A DNA stretch of 64,000 bases from Salvator merianae (lineage: Eukaryota > Chordata > Lepidosauria > Squamata > Teiidae): positions 34,910,305-34,974,304 of the forward strand of contig QVOM02000073.1 in NCBI GenBank assembly GCA_003586115.2, written 5' to 3'. The first letter of the stretch is position 1. Each line of letters opens with the position of its first letter. The translations under genes were made by a program, and so were the position numbers. The notes beneath the pieces are model-generated. The model was not told where the DNA came from. It made no database searches and saw only the letters and a program-made list of their open reading frames with translations. Of this stretch, positions 46,541 through 58,689 are shown in pieces.

Positions 46541-49500
46541 AGGGAAGGCCCTGGCAAGCAAGCTGCACTTGCGGAGTTGGAGGAAGGCAAATTTCATTAC
46601 AGCCAGAGAGGAGCAGCAGTGGGGAGAAACCCAGCTGCAAACTATTGTTGCATGGTAGGCTAGGGAGTCCAATAGACCTAGCACAGAACAGGGGCTCCCA
46701 GCCCCACTTCAACGTGAAAAAGTGGTCAGCCTCTGAAACTGAAGAGGAATGGGCAGGGCTACCTATTAGTAGTTAGTTGGTAGAAAGTAGTAATCAAAAG
46801 ATTTAGTCAATTACTACGATAGCCATATGTATAGTGACAAAACATCCAAACAGATGCAGGGTAGTTTCACTCTTTCCTGCCCCTGCATCCCATCACCATA
46901 CATGAAACATATTGGCATGTGATTGCTCTTCAGTCCTCCAATGGTTGACTGTGCAGCATGGAAAATATTTAGCAGCCAGAACAACATCTTCCACCTTTAT
47001 ACTCCATCTTTCTTGTCCGAGATTCAAGTGAGCTGAGTGGCCCCTCCAGGTATACTGGCTGCTTTCTGGGGTACCATGAGTGTAAAATGAGGTTTAGCAT
47101 CAAATTGTCATGTGCCCCAGTTTACATTTCAAGCCCTTGGAAATGTTCCTTCCAAGAGAGAATGTGAAAGCTTAAAAAATCCTAATTCTAACTCAGAACC
47201 AATGTCAGGGAGCAGAAGCAGCAATACAAAAGGGCAGAGCTGAATAGAACAGCATGACCAGATTTCAAGAAAGCTGCCAATCTACTTCTGAGCAGTACTG
47301 AAAGTCTCAGATCCACCAACATGCTTGTCCACACTATACAAGCCACCCTTAGGTTTAGGAAAATGAGTAGTGGCTGTGTGACTGCACCACTGTTGTTCAG
47401 CCTTTTCATGTCCTTCCCATTTAATTCCTCACAGTAGCTGCAAAATTCAGCCTTGACAGAAACACGGTCACCTATGCCAAACTGCAAATAGAGCCAATGT
47501 TATCCTTTATAAGAAGAATAAAAGTCAGCATCAAGACCCCACTGTCTGTTCTCAGATTGCCAAGGGACCCACAGGAACCGGACAATGTTTTCACCCCCAC
47601 CCAGTAGCCTCAGTTGGTTTCAAGGATTTACTCTATATCCTATACTCCCTAGATCAATAGAAAATACTTCCTTTTAGCTCCGTTGGGCAGTGGAGGATGA
47701 ATGACCACACCTGGATGAATTTGTCCAACTTGCCACAGCTCTGGGCAAGAAAAAGACGCTCCTATCTATTACTCAGCATAATGAAAATGGCTTCCTTGCA
47801 ACTAGAAAAATATTTTGATAAGCAGAGCTGAAAAAAGGAGCACCTTTTCCCCTTGTCAAAGCTGAATCAGTGACATGAACAACCATCTGCACTATCTGAC
47901 TGGACCATGCCATATGTGGCCTTGGACCACAGTGTCCACATAACAGCACATTCCCCAGGAGTTTGAACCTAGTTGGTCTGGCCTAGACCCCATTCTGTCT
48001 AGTCTCTGGAGATAGCCTGCTTCTGGCCTGCCACTCCACAGCCAAGGAACTTGAGTTCCCAGCTTCAGAGCTAGGGTACCACCTCATTCTGTGCCAGCCC
48101 TACCACATTCCTGGTCCAATTGGCCACAACCATCTTCTATAGCATGCACCACCCAAGCACATGTGGAGCAATCCCTTTTTCTTTCCCTCCACCTGTCAAC
48201 CCAAGTAACGGAATGGTTACTAGACCTCTGAATTTTTTCCAACTCTTGAGGACATGGGTACTCGTTTTTCTCTGTCACATTAATGTCGTGCCTTTAACCA
48301 GCTGCACAAAGAACAGAAATTCAGCACATACAGCTTTCTGAACACCTATACACCAAGGACATTTTAACCTGGTAGATTTCTGCCTATGAAACAAGTGTTA
48401 AGGCACAAACCACAAAAGCAGCTGTTCACAGGAGGCTAACCTATCCATCAATATGCCTAAACAAGGTGATGTTTCTCAGGAAAGATTTTTCAAGGGAAAA
48501 GGGTGACAGTGAGTTTTCTGACTCACTAGAGAACCCATTCCAGCGTATATTCTACACGTTTTCATCTACTGTTGACTGTGATTTCGAAACCCATGCACAA
48601 ACATACACACAGAGTTGTACACACTGGTCAGCAAACGCATCCCTGCAAACAAGAATGGTGATTTTTGCAGGATGCCATTTTCACTCAGCTCTAAGCTTAG
48701 GAGCCCTCCTGCCTTCACTGCCTCACTTCACCCTAACCATTCCCCCAAATCTTATGCATTACATTATGTATTATAAATGCACAAACATTTTCTACATTAG
48801 TGGTTCCACTTCAAGCATTTTATAGGCAAGCTAATGTCGAAGTTTGAAAAGTAATAATGAAAAAGAGTTCCCATTTGGGGAAAAAAGACAGTAAAATTAA
48901 TTAGACAGGTCTGTCTCTAGAGCAGGGTAAAACTTCACTGAGAGGCAATTATGGCTCCAGCAAGCAATACACAAGGGGCTGATCAGACTCCTTGTGGCAA
49001 GTTGACCGCTCCACGCAGATCTGTTGACAAGTCCCTGCTTTAATTCTAGACCAACTTTCAAACCATTGCTGAAAAGCTTAGTTCTGGGTCACTGCTTCTC
49101 AGTTTGCGTTTAGTGATCACAATTATCTTGACTGGAGCAGAATCCAGTGAATACAATTTGCTTCCCCATTGCTGCCTTTCTTATTTTAGAAAATGCAACA
49201 CATAGCTGGTCTTCTCATTTCCATAAGTGCAAATTAAAGAATCCCACACTTCTAAGAACACGTTACAGTCCTATGTCTGTATGACTCTGAATGTATCTAT
49301 GCAATACTCCGAATGTACATTGTATAGAATAGAATGAAAAAACAGCTTTTAAAGATTGAAGTTTTATTTGAGGTTTTTTTTTTAAGTGGATGAGACTGTT
49401 AGTTGTCACACTTAGTTTAGTTATACTTATCCCACATAAGTAAACATGAAGACTCTGAATGCCAGAGATCTCGGTTACTGCCTTCATATTAGCTAATAAC

Positions 49501-52471
49501 TTAGGAAAGAACACAAGAAAGGAAGTGGGTGCTTGATTGGCTGTCAGAAGCCCTCAGCAAGACATTCTTGTATGTTCTTTGCCAGATGTGAAGGTAAGCA
49601 AATCAAAGTTGTGCTTTACAGCTTGTGTGGCCACAGCACGAAGCAAGCATGCGCCATGCAAAAAGCAATCTTGGATATATTTTTTTTATACTCCACACCA
49701 CCTCTTGTTGTCTGGAGACAGCCTAGTTCTTCTGGTAGCACCTGGTAACACCTTAATTCATTCTACTCCAGAAAATGTATTCATAACAACAATATAAGTT
49801 TTAATTCTGTTCAGTCACTGAGATGCTGATCCAGTGCTAAAGTGTGTTAAAACAGCTTTCTGCTGGAACGAAAAAATAGCAAGGAATCATATTTAATATG
49901 ATGTGAATAATGCTAAGCTAAAAGGTAGAGCACTAGGTAATTTTCTTGTTTAGAAATGCAAAGAACTCTTTCCTCCAATGTCCTCAGTTGCTCTGCAGGT
50001 GGCTGCTGCACAGCTGGGAAAAGTTATGCTACTTGCCAGACAAAGCTAAGCTGGAACCAGTTTCACCACAATATTCATTATCTCAAAATGAAAATTTGGA
50101 AAATTAATGTGTGTGGTGGTGGCGGCAGCAAGGCTTTTCAAAACAAATTATACAAAATAGATTTAAAAGAAATCAGCATCAAGGAATGCTTTGTGGAGAT
50201 GCTTTATCATGGCTTTTCTTTGAACATGGAGCACTAGCAACATTAATTTGTTAAATTAATTTCCAGGCTGCCCAGTGAGCATCACTGCATGGAACACTGA
50301 ATAATACTCACTAGGGAGCCACACGGAAGGAAAGCTACTGCACTCATGCTGTGCTTCTTGACTTCCCACAGACAGTTTTATTTATTGGATATGGGTGCAG
50401 ACTAGTAAAAAAAGCACCCTGGGCACTGGTCTGAATGACATGATGCTGTTGTGAGGGTGCCTGCTGTACAGGGCCTGCACATCCCTGCACCTCAGTGATG
50501 AAGTGGGAGAACTGGAAGCCGCAGAGTCTGCGTGATACTGCACTTATCCAGTTCACATCCCAGCTCGTACTCCTAAGAGCACTGGAATGTGCAGTGTGCA
50601 TCGCACACTTACCAGTGTGCTTTCTTTATGCCAGATAAGAGGAGCCCGTTCTTGCAAACTTTTCTGACCAGAAACATTGAAGCCAGGGAGTGAAAGGTTC
50701 TTGGCTGCAATGTCTGCTCAGCCAGAAGTGGCAGCAGACATGTGAACAGCATGTCATGCTTTATGAAGAATGCTACCAAAATAGTGCTTTCCCTGCAATG
50801 CTTTGAGGGAGGATCCGTCATTGTGTGGCTTCGGCTTCATTTAGCAAATAGGAAAGGTAAAATGCACCAGTGAGAATATAAACTTCCTCCCATCTCCCAC
50901 AACTATCATATTTGGGTTTCCTGAAACTGGTTCTTTATGGACTGTGCTCAAATAAGAAATTTGTTTCATGCATACTGGTTTGCTAGGTGGATAATTCTGC
51001 ACAGATGGGGGGAGATAACATCATTCAGTATGCCTTCTTACCACACCATTCCTAGGCAGGAATGTCTGAAGGCAGTATACTGGGATAAAACCAATGCATA
51101 CCCTGAAAGAGACATTGAATAAATCACCCAAGATACAGAAACAAAACTGAGTTACCCATTGTATATTCCTGAGTTAATCCAGTTCTATATGAGTCCTGCT
51201 ACATTATTGGCATACGAGCAGAGTTTATGAGATAGCACTCTAATTGATGTGGGAGGGAAATGGCTGGAAGAAAGTACTTGAATTAGACTGACCCTGGTTG
51301 TACAATTTGATTTTGATCCATGTGGCCTCTATCAGTAATCGTAAATTGTAATTAAATTCCATCTTCTTTCCACAATAATTTGATTTTTTTTTTAAAATGG
51401 TATGGAGTTGTATTTAATTACATTTTTCATGCCTTTATGATGCCTTTTTTAAGGCTGAAACATGTGATATATGAAAGATTAGCTACAGTCCAGGAGGACA
51501 AACCAGGTCAGTCTGTGCTAAAATATGCAAAGGATGTGTTTCTTAAATACCTCTCTTTCAGTATGTTTCTGCCAGCTTAAAAGACTGATTTCAGACTAAA
51601 AAAGGGGAAGGGAGAATTGTATGCTTTGACTTTTTTTCCCCAAAAAACAAAAAACACCTTGTTAAAGGTTGTTACTCTATTCAGTATTCAGTGGTTGAAT
51701 ACTGTTTTGCAGGCAGAATTTCTCCCTGCTTCCATCACTAGTATCTCCTAAGAAGACATCTTCTATACTGCTGGGAAGAAAACTGACTGAATGTATCCAT
51801 GCAGTCACTTAGGGCCAAACACAATTTCAGGGCATCTTCACCTTTACCTTATAATCAAAGAAATTTGCTCACAACTGCCCCACCCCGTCTTTAAAGTTAT
51901 TGACTGTGAATCCACAAACTGTAGCAATAATGAAATAGCTGAGATTAACAGTTGAATTAGCAGTGCTTTTGTTTAATTAAAAAAAATATTAAAATTTCAT
52001 ATTATAAAGTAAAAAGAAGAATGAGGTGGAATGGTTACTGGTTGCTAAGAATCTTCTACCACAGGAAGGAGGCATGGAGTTGGACATAAAAATGTCATAC
52101 TCAAAGCAACAGGAGGAGAGTTTTCTGAGCCTAATGAAGTATTTTATTCCACTATAATCTTGTAGCAAGTACAAGATTGACCTTTCTTTCTTTGCAGACA
52201 TTTCGTACAGAAACCAATAAGCAACAGTGAAATATTATATAAAATAATACATGGAATCCAAGTGCTACAGAACCAAGTGAACGAAATTTTTATGCTTCTA
52301 CTCTTATGTTTGTAAGAACACAAATAAAACTTTTAAATAAAGTTAAAGCTTTGGACTATATAACTGGAGAGATACAGCAGAGGCATGACTGAAAACCATA
52401 GTTCTGACTGCCCTGTTACGAGAATGTATTCCCCACTCTGCAAGCCAGGCCTCCTGGTGAGTTCAGACGAA

Positions 52472-52548
52472 ACCTGAGTCTACAGTGTGACTCAGGAGCA
52501 ATGAAAGCTAACAAAATTCTGGGTTGCATCAACAAAAAGAGCAACAAC
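52472..52548 (+). mobile_element. Short CR1/L2-like fragment
   Basis: GAGCAATGAAAGCTAACAAA, then ATTCTGGGTTGCATCAACAA, resembles the CR1/L2 segment encoding A-x-KAN-x-ILGCI. It opens a 78-codon ORF whose remaining part (to 52760) I do not recognise. Confidence 0.5.
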
Positions 52549-53329
52549 TGGAAATAATGATGGCAGTCTACTCCATTCTGACCAGATTCTCCACAAAATC
52601 CTGTGTTAGCTTTAACAACAATATCAACAACTTGGTAACAGAGATAACTACAGAGCACAAGACCATGTCCTCTGAGGAGCTGCAGTCAATATGGAGAGCT
52701 GCTAATAAAAATTATGCAACCACCATCTTCAATTATTTGAAGACAGAACGTATCGGCTGATTGTGTGCATAATCAAAACTGCTGCTGGAATAAAGTTTTT
52801 AAAATAGGAGATAGATTTTAATAATCATCCTCTAATGCTAGTATAAGCTGAGAGGAATTGGAATGCAATACTATCAGTAAGGCACAATGCTGCCTTGACA
52901 GGGCATAAGAAAAACACACAAGTCATCATATCAGGAAACTGGTTCTGCAGCCTTGAGCTACTGAAATATTGCAAGGTCTCCAAGTCAGTTCCTTGGTGGC
53001 CTACTGTGCAATTCATCTGAAGATGATTATTCATGGTTTAAAGGCCATATAGTGCACCTTCTTCTAAGGCAGAATCTTGTAGCACATATTCACCAAAACC
53101 CAATTTTTAAATTGCAACTATGTATCTCTTAACACTTTTCTGTGATTCAGCTAACGCATTTTGCCACCACCAAAGGTAGAAGACAGAGATGAAGCTTACA
53201 ATATCCATGGACTTTCCTCCTGGTCCAACAGCTATTTTTCTACTTGTCTTTCAGCAGTGGGGAAGGTGCTTGGCATGGCTTTCTTCTGGAAAATGACTAT
53301 ATGTGACTTTATGTGTTTGGTGATTTTTC

Positions 53330-53680
53330 ACTGGTTTTAGTGGGTAACATCCTTGCCTGGTGTGGTGGGTTGACATGCCATGTGGCATCAGTATGCTCAA
53401 CCCTGAGGCATTTGTAAAATCCAAGTCTGGGTGTGGAGAGTTTGGCATCCCATGTGGAAATCAGTGTGTTCAGCATTGCCAAATGTGAACCCTTGTCTAG
53501 GTTGGGTATGCGTGGCATCTTTCCAATCATCTGTGTCTTCTGCATGGCAGTCTGTAAAGACTTTGCCTGGTGGGGGGAGGGCATCTTGTGTGGCATCTGT
53601 GTGATAGGGAATTCAGTCATGGCACTTGTGTGTTCTGGCATTGTCCCCATGGTAGCTGCTTCCAGGTGGGGCTCTACTAC
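53330..53680. repeat. Degenerate tandem array, ~68-bp period, locus 2
   Basis: Units start near 53382, 53451, 53521 and 53592. Typical cores are CATGTGGCATCAGTATGCTC, TGTAAAATCCAAGTCTGGGT and GTGTGGAGAG. The last units (GCAGTCTGTAAAGAC; GTGTGATAGGGAATTCAG) align in order with those at 38095-38170 in locus 1. The ORFs on both strands here are by-products of the repeat. Confidence 0.65.
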
Positions 53681-54726
53681 GTCCCTTTCAATGCAGGTGC
53701 CTTTTCTTCATGGACTTGCAACAACCTTTCCTCAATGGACAGAACACATCTTGCCTCGAAGATCAGAGCAAGCACTATGGCTCTAAAAATGGAAAGATCT
53801 GTCATCAACTGAATGCTGCCTCTGAGAATTCAGCCTAATTATATATCAAAGTATAATTAGTCCTCTTCTTATTATACAATTTTAAAAACTGAAAGAAAAA
53901 AAATGTTCTACATGAAATATATTCTCACATGCACTGTACACATACATAAGAAAAGAACACATAGAAAGAGAATGTGCATATAAACAAAGCTCAGTAAAAT
54001 ATTTGCACTGGCTACTGCCAAAGATAGTAAACTACAGATATTTTAAAAAGCCAGAATACTTATCATAAGGATTTTCCCCAAACCATTAAAGTATAGCTAT
54101 GTTTTGACTATTATTTATGCAAAGCAGATTCAGTTTTAATGAACAAATGAAGGGTGATTACTGCCACAGTTTCAACAACAATGAAGACCTTAGATGGCAG
54201 GACGTCATGTTATTTCTTTTTCCATAAAGATTTATCAGTTAATTGCTTACTTAAAACATTGTAAAAAAAAAGTTAAGTGTTACTGGAGCCATTAATCTTA
54301 TGTCACTGCTAAGAAATAAGCAAGTAGATGAATGTAACAAACAAAAAGCCTATATGAGGAAACAGAGTTTGGAAGAAAGGACAAGTTATATTCTTTTTAA
54401 CTCATTACCCTCTCTGAGTCTCATCTACACAGACATACTATAGTTTCCAGATTAATTTATAAATTCTTAGCGTATGATTGGGCACACACTTTCACAAAGT
54501 AACAGAATCAATATTGGAACCCATTCTCTTCCAGCTCTATAATTTTGTAATTCAAATCTTCAACCACAGTAATAGAATCTTAGATTGGAGGGTTATTTAT
54601 TCTTCTGTTTATTCAGCCAATTTCTAACCAACCCTTCATCTAATAGTGCTCCCAGTGGTGTGCAGCATAAATACTAATTAATCAAGATTCAGTAAGGACA
54701 CCTTAACCATAAAATAAACTCTTATA

Positions 54727-54752
54727 CAAACAAAACAAAACAAAACAAAACA
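54727..54752. repeat. (CAAAA)n microsatellite
   Basis: About five CAAAA units in a row, intronic. Confidence 0.9.
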
Positions 54753-55984
54753 CCACTCTGACAAAAAAGCCACCCTGGCTGTATAATAAACTTAATATAT
54801 TTGCAGCATAACGTGCCTAACTTCCAAAGATCTCAACCTTTCGAGGGTTGTATACAATTAAATTATCCCCTGCATACAGACTAAAAGCAAACTCTCACAC
54901 AGTCAAAAAAAAGTTTAGGTAAAAATCCTCTCCAATAGGCTCATTCTGTATATAGAAAGATTTTATTTTGTACTCAAGGGCATTCAGCCATAAGAATCCT
55001 TATCTGCTGCAACCTGAAGAAGTACACTATGAATAGCAATTTACTACCTTAGCAAGAAATAAACTTATATTTCCTTTCACTTCTTTAAATAATATCCATG
55101 AATGTGTCAATCTTTACTGTTCTTTTAAACAGAAAACAGTCAGTTAAAGTATTCCCTAGCATAGCTACACTGAAGCCTTACCTCCCACTTTAAAAGAAAA
55201 TCTACTTGAATTTCACATGAAAAAACACAAACAAAATAGATTGTGCATATCCAATGTGTTTGTTATCCTGACACTCCAAAAGCAGCATTCTGTTTAATGT
55301 GCAGTGGGTTGCTCTTCTCCCCATCACACTCCATCATGAACTCCCTGCTGCTAGCAGCGATTTCTTTCAAACTGGAATTGCTTAAATTAAGTACATATGT
55401 CTTCATCTCTACTTATAATCCCACTAGAAATTCTGTTTACACATATAAAATCTTATGCCTTCTTAAATACTGGGCCAAAATCTTGTGAAAACCATAACTT
55501 GGCCTATCTTAAATATTGAGTCCATGTGGCATTTCCTTTCCTCTCTTTATAATCTGAAGCTTCCTAGCCTTCCTTGTCAGCTGATGTTTGAAAAGTAGGG
55601 CAATGCACCCCAAGGAGCTGTTTGGATGGAACAACCTCTATGAGAAATCTAGGAAAGAAGGAGACTAATAGCTTAAAGCACAAAACACTGAAATCCAAGA
55701 GCGAAGATCCTAAGCTAATGTGATAATGTTCAAAATGCAGATCAGGATTGGGAAGATTCAGGTTCAGACTCCTCATACTTGCTATTAGGCTTGTCAGATG
55801 ACCTTGAGGTGGCTACATATATTCTAGACCTGTCAGAGTTCCTGTGAGATGCAGAAGAAACAAGTGTATTAGGACACAAGACTGACACTTTATAGGCTGT
55901 TTGTTTCAAGAGTTCAACCATTGTTGTACTTATTCTGGAAACAGAGGCACCTGGATTTCTTAAAGGTGCGACATCCATTTCTTA

Positions 55985-56268
55985 AGTTTGACAGAGAACC
56001 GGTTAATTGAAAAAACAGTTGCTTGCATTCAATTTTGAACTGGTTTGAAAACAAGAAAAAAATGTTCATTGAAAAAGCCCTTTTCAATGGCAAAAACACA
56101 GCAAACATGAACTGTTTGATTGAACAATTTGTGTTCACAAGAAGGGACTGGTTCGGTTCAACTGAACTGTTAGATATTCAAACAACTGAATGTTCAGTTG
56201 GATGCAAACACTTGTGAAGTAGCCAGTTTGCTGCAAACCAACCAAACCAGTTTAGCACATCTCTAACT
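55985..56268. mobile_element. Inverted-repeat element ending GCACATCTCTA
   Basis: The sequence is rich in GAACCGGTT, GAACTGG and GGTTCGGTTC motifs that form internal inverted pairs. It ends AGCACATCTCTA, the inverse of the end at 8126. It resembles the element at 38190-38383. No target duplication resolved. Confidence 0.5.
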
Positions 56269-58689
56269 GAAATAGTTATTTAATGTTGGTCTATAATTTT
56301 TAGGCCTATTTTTTAAGGAGTATTATTCTCTGTGTGAACACACATCGACAGAGAGCCTTATTTGTGACCATATCTAGTATTTTGCACGTGTATACATATG
56401 GTCAGGAAGTTTATACTGCATGACCATTTTTTTTTTATCTTTTGTTGTACAATAGAACTGTTACTTTTAAGTGATTTTACCCTGGAACTATTTGGACATT
56501 AAAAGACTCACAATAGGTGAAGCATGTAGTATTATATTATGATTTTTAAACATTATCATTTTGTTTTATTGTACAAGCCACAGTAACAGGACAATAACAC
56601 TAACTTAGACAAACATACAGGATTACAGCTACAAAAACATATCCCTTATACTAATCCCAAGCAACCAAATAGAGCCCCAAAAAAAAGAAACAAGAAAGAG
56701 AAGAAATATAAGCATTTTGAACCTCCTGCATTGCCTACAGAAAAACAAAATTTATTTAGCCAGTGCTCTACATAAAGTTTACTTGGAATATACTGCTGTG
56801 CGTTGAACAAATGTTACGTGGTGCAATAATGACGGCCATTTCTTTGCTAATATAACAGAGGTAGGTTTGTTCTCAAGTAGATTTATTTGATAATCAATTA
56901 CTTCATTAATTATATTATGATTTTTAATTGGATATTACAGGTCTAAAATATCTATGAGGAGAAGGGAGAAAGTAATAGTGTGTATATTATCCTGAACTCT
57001 ATGGATGAAAAAAATACAACATTGGCAAATGAACAAACCCAAATAGCATCAGAATGAAGCTTCTCTACTGAATTCATATATGAGACAGAAAGGTATTTGG
57101 TTTCTTACTTTGCTTATAAAACTATGTATGTGCATATAATTGTGCCACAAAGAGTGAAGTACAGAACTTCCAGGTAAGTGGCAATGATACAATATTATCA
57201 GCCTTGTTACTTTGCATATTTGCTTAACTTTCTTCTCAGTTTCTAAGGAAACACTTTGTAGTACTATATTTATCAGAACCTCTTCCAAAATACACCTGCC
57301 AACACTTAATAGAACTGTAAAGCCTCTCATTTTCAGCTACTGAAAGTTCTAGCAATTTTCTGTACAAATAGTTAAAAGAATCAAGTGGACAGAGATATCT
57401 GCGAATGACGAAGACGAAGACACATAATGGTATATTTCTTCCAGTCTGTCTCTTTATGTCACAAAAAAACCCATTTCATTTTTAATTGTATAGGCCATGA
57501 AGCACAGATCAGAACAGCCAGTGTGGTACTTTTCAGATGGTATTATAAAGAAACTTGTTATCACTACTGAAAATTGCCATTCTGGCTATGCTTATTTCTC
57601 GGAGAATACTTCCAACAAAAATCTGTTGCCTTTTAAATCTTTGATGACCTGTATGGCTGAGTGTCAAAGTTGACAAGAACTGTAGTTCAATAATAATTAG
57701 AGAGAACTGGACTGGCTACCTCAGATTTAGGCAAGATCCACACAGATCTTTGGGAGATGCAAAGTCACTGTGCACCAAAGAAGGTCTGGAGCATGGTGAC
57801 TGTATGTCACCAGTGCCCTACCAGCTCCTGGGGGTGGATTCTGCTCCCAAGAATGTTCGATCTGCTCAGTGGGAAAAATGGTCCTGCAAATATGGCACGG
57901 GCCAAGTTCAGTACAGCAGCCATTATGGCAGGACCAGCCTATGTCCCACACACCAGACCACAGTGGCATTTTGCCTAGCCCCAAAAATGACCACAATTTC
58001 TGAGGACATTTCTGGAGTCTAGCAAAAATTCCAACATGGAAAGTTCAACACAGCCTCTGTACACAGTATCTGAGTACAGCCTCGGATTCCAAGCTGGGTA
58101 TATGCTGTCCAAGGAGTACAGCTGTTCTGTTAGATTATATGAGAAGATTTACTTCCCTAAGGTTTAACCTTCACCAGTATGAGTGAAAAATTATGCAATT
58201 TGTGGGCAGTGGAGTTGTTTTGTATCCAACTTGTTCTTAATCTCAGTGAACTGATATTTTTTTGGCTGTGCTAGACCAATTATCACAGCAAAGGCATCAG
58301 TTACCCGTTGAAAGCCCTGACTGCAGTTCTCTGGGAAGAAGACATCATCCCAAACACACACTTGTATGGTAGTAGAAATTTTTATTACAGCCATTAGCAT
58401 GTCAACAAAACAAGATAGTGCTAGCAAACAAAATTAAAAAAAATCAGACGGATAAAAAGATTTTACATTTTCCTCAGTCGAGCCCTTGAGTTCATAGCAA
58501 TATAGTTAAAAATTGCTACTGTTTTAGTAGGTTCATAGCTTGCATCAGCAAGACAGTAAATTGAATAAAACAACTCATTTCTTCCCGAAAATCTTACTAC
58601 TAGGGGGAAAAAATAAGTTCATGTCTAAACAGAAGGAACAGTGTAACAGAACATGTGTAACTGTTTGGGAAAAGCCCGACCTGCAAGTG

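Noticed and set aside
52524..52760. 78-codon ORF with SSEELQSIWRAANKNY, which looked protein-like.
   Set aside because: The start overlaps a CR1/L2-like fragment, and the rest matches no family I know and has no exon signals.
53309..53786. Overlapping 113-117 codon ORFs on both strands.
   Set aside because: They fall in the degenerate 68-bp tandem array. Period-driven openness explains them and no domain is visible.
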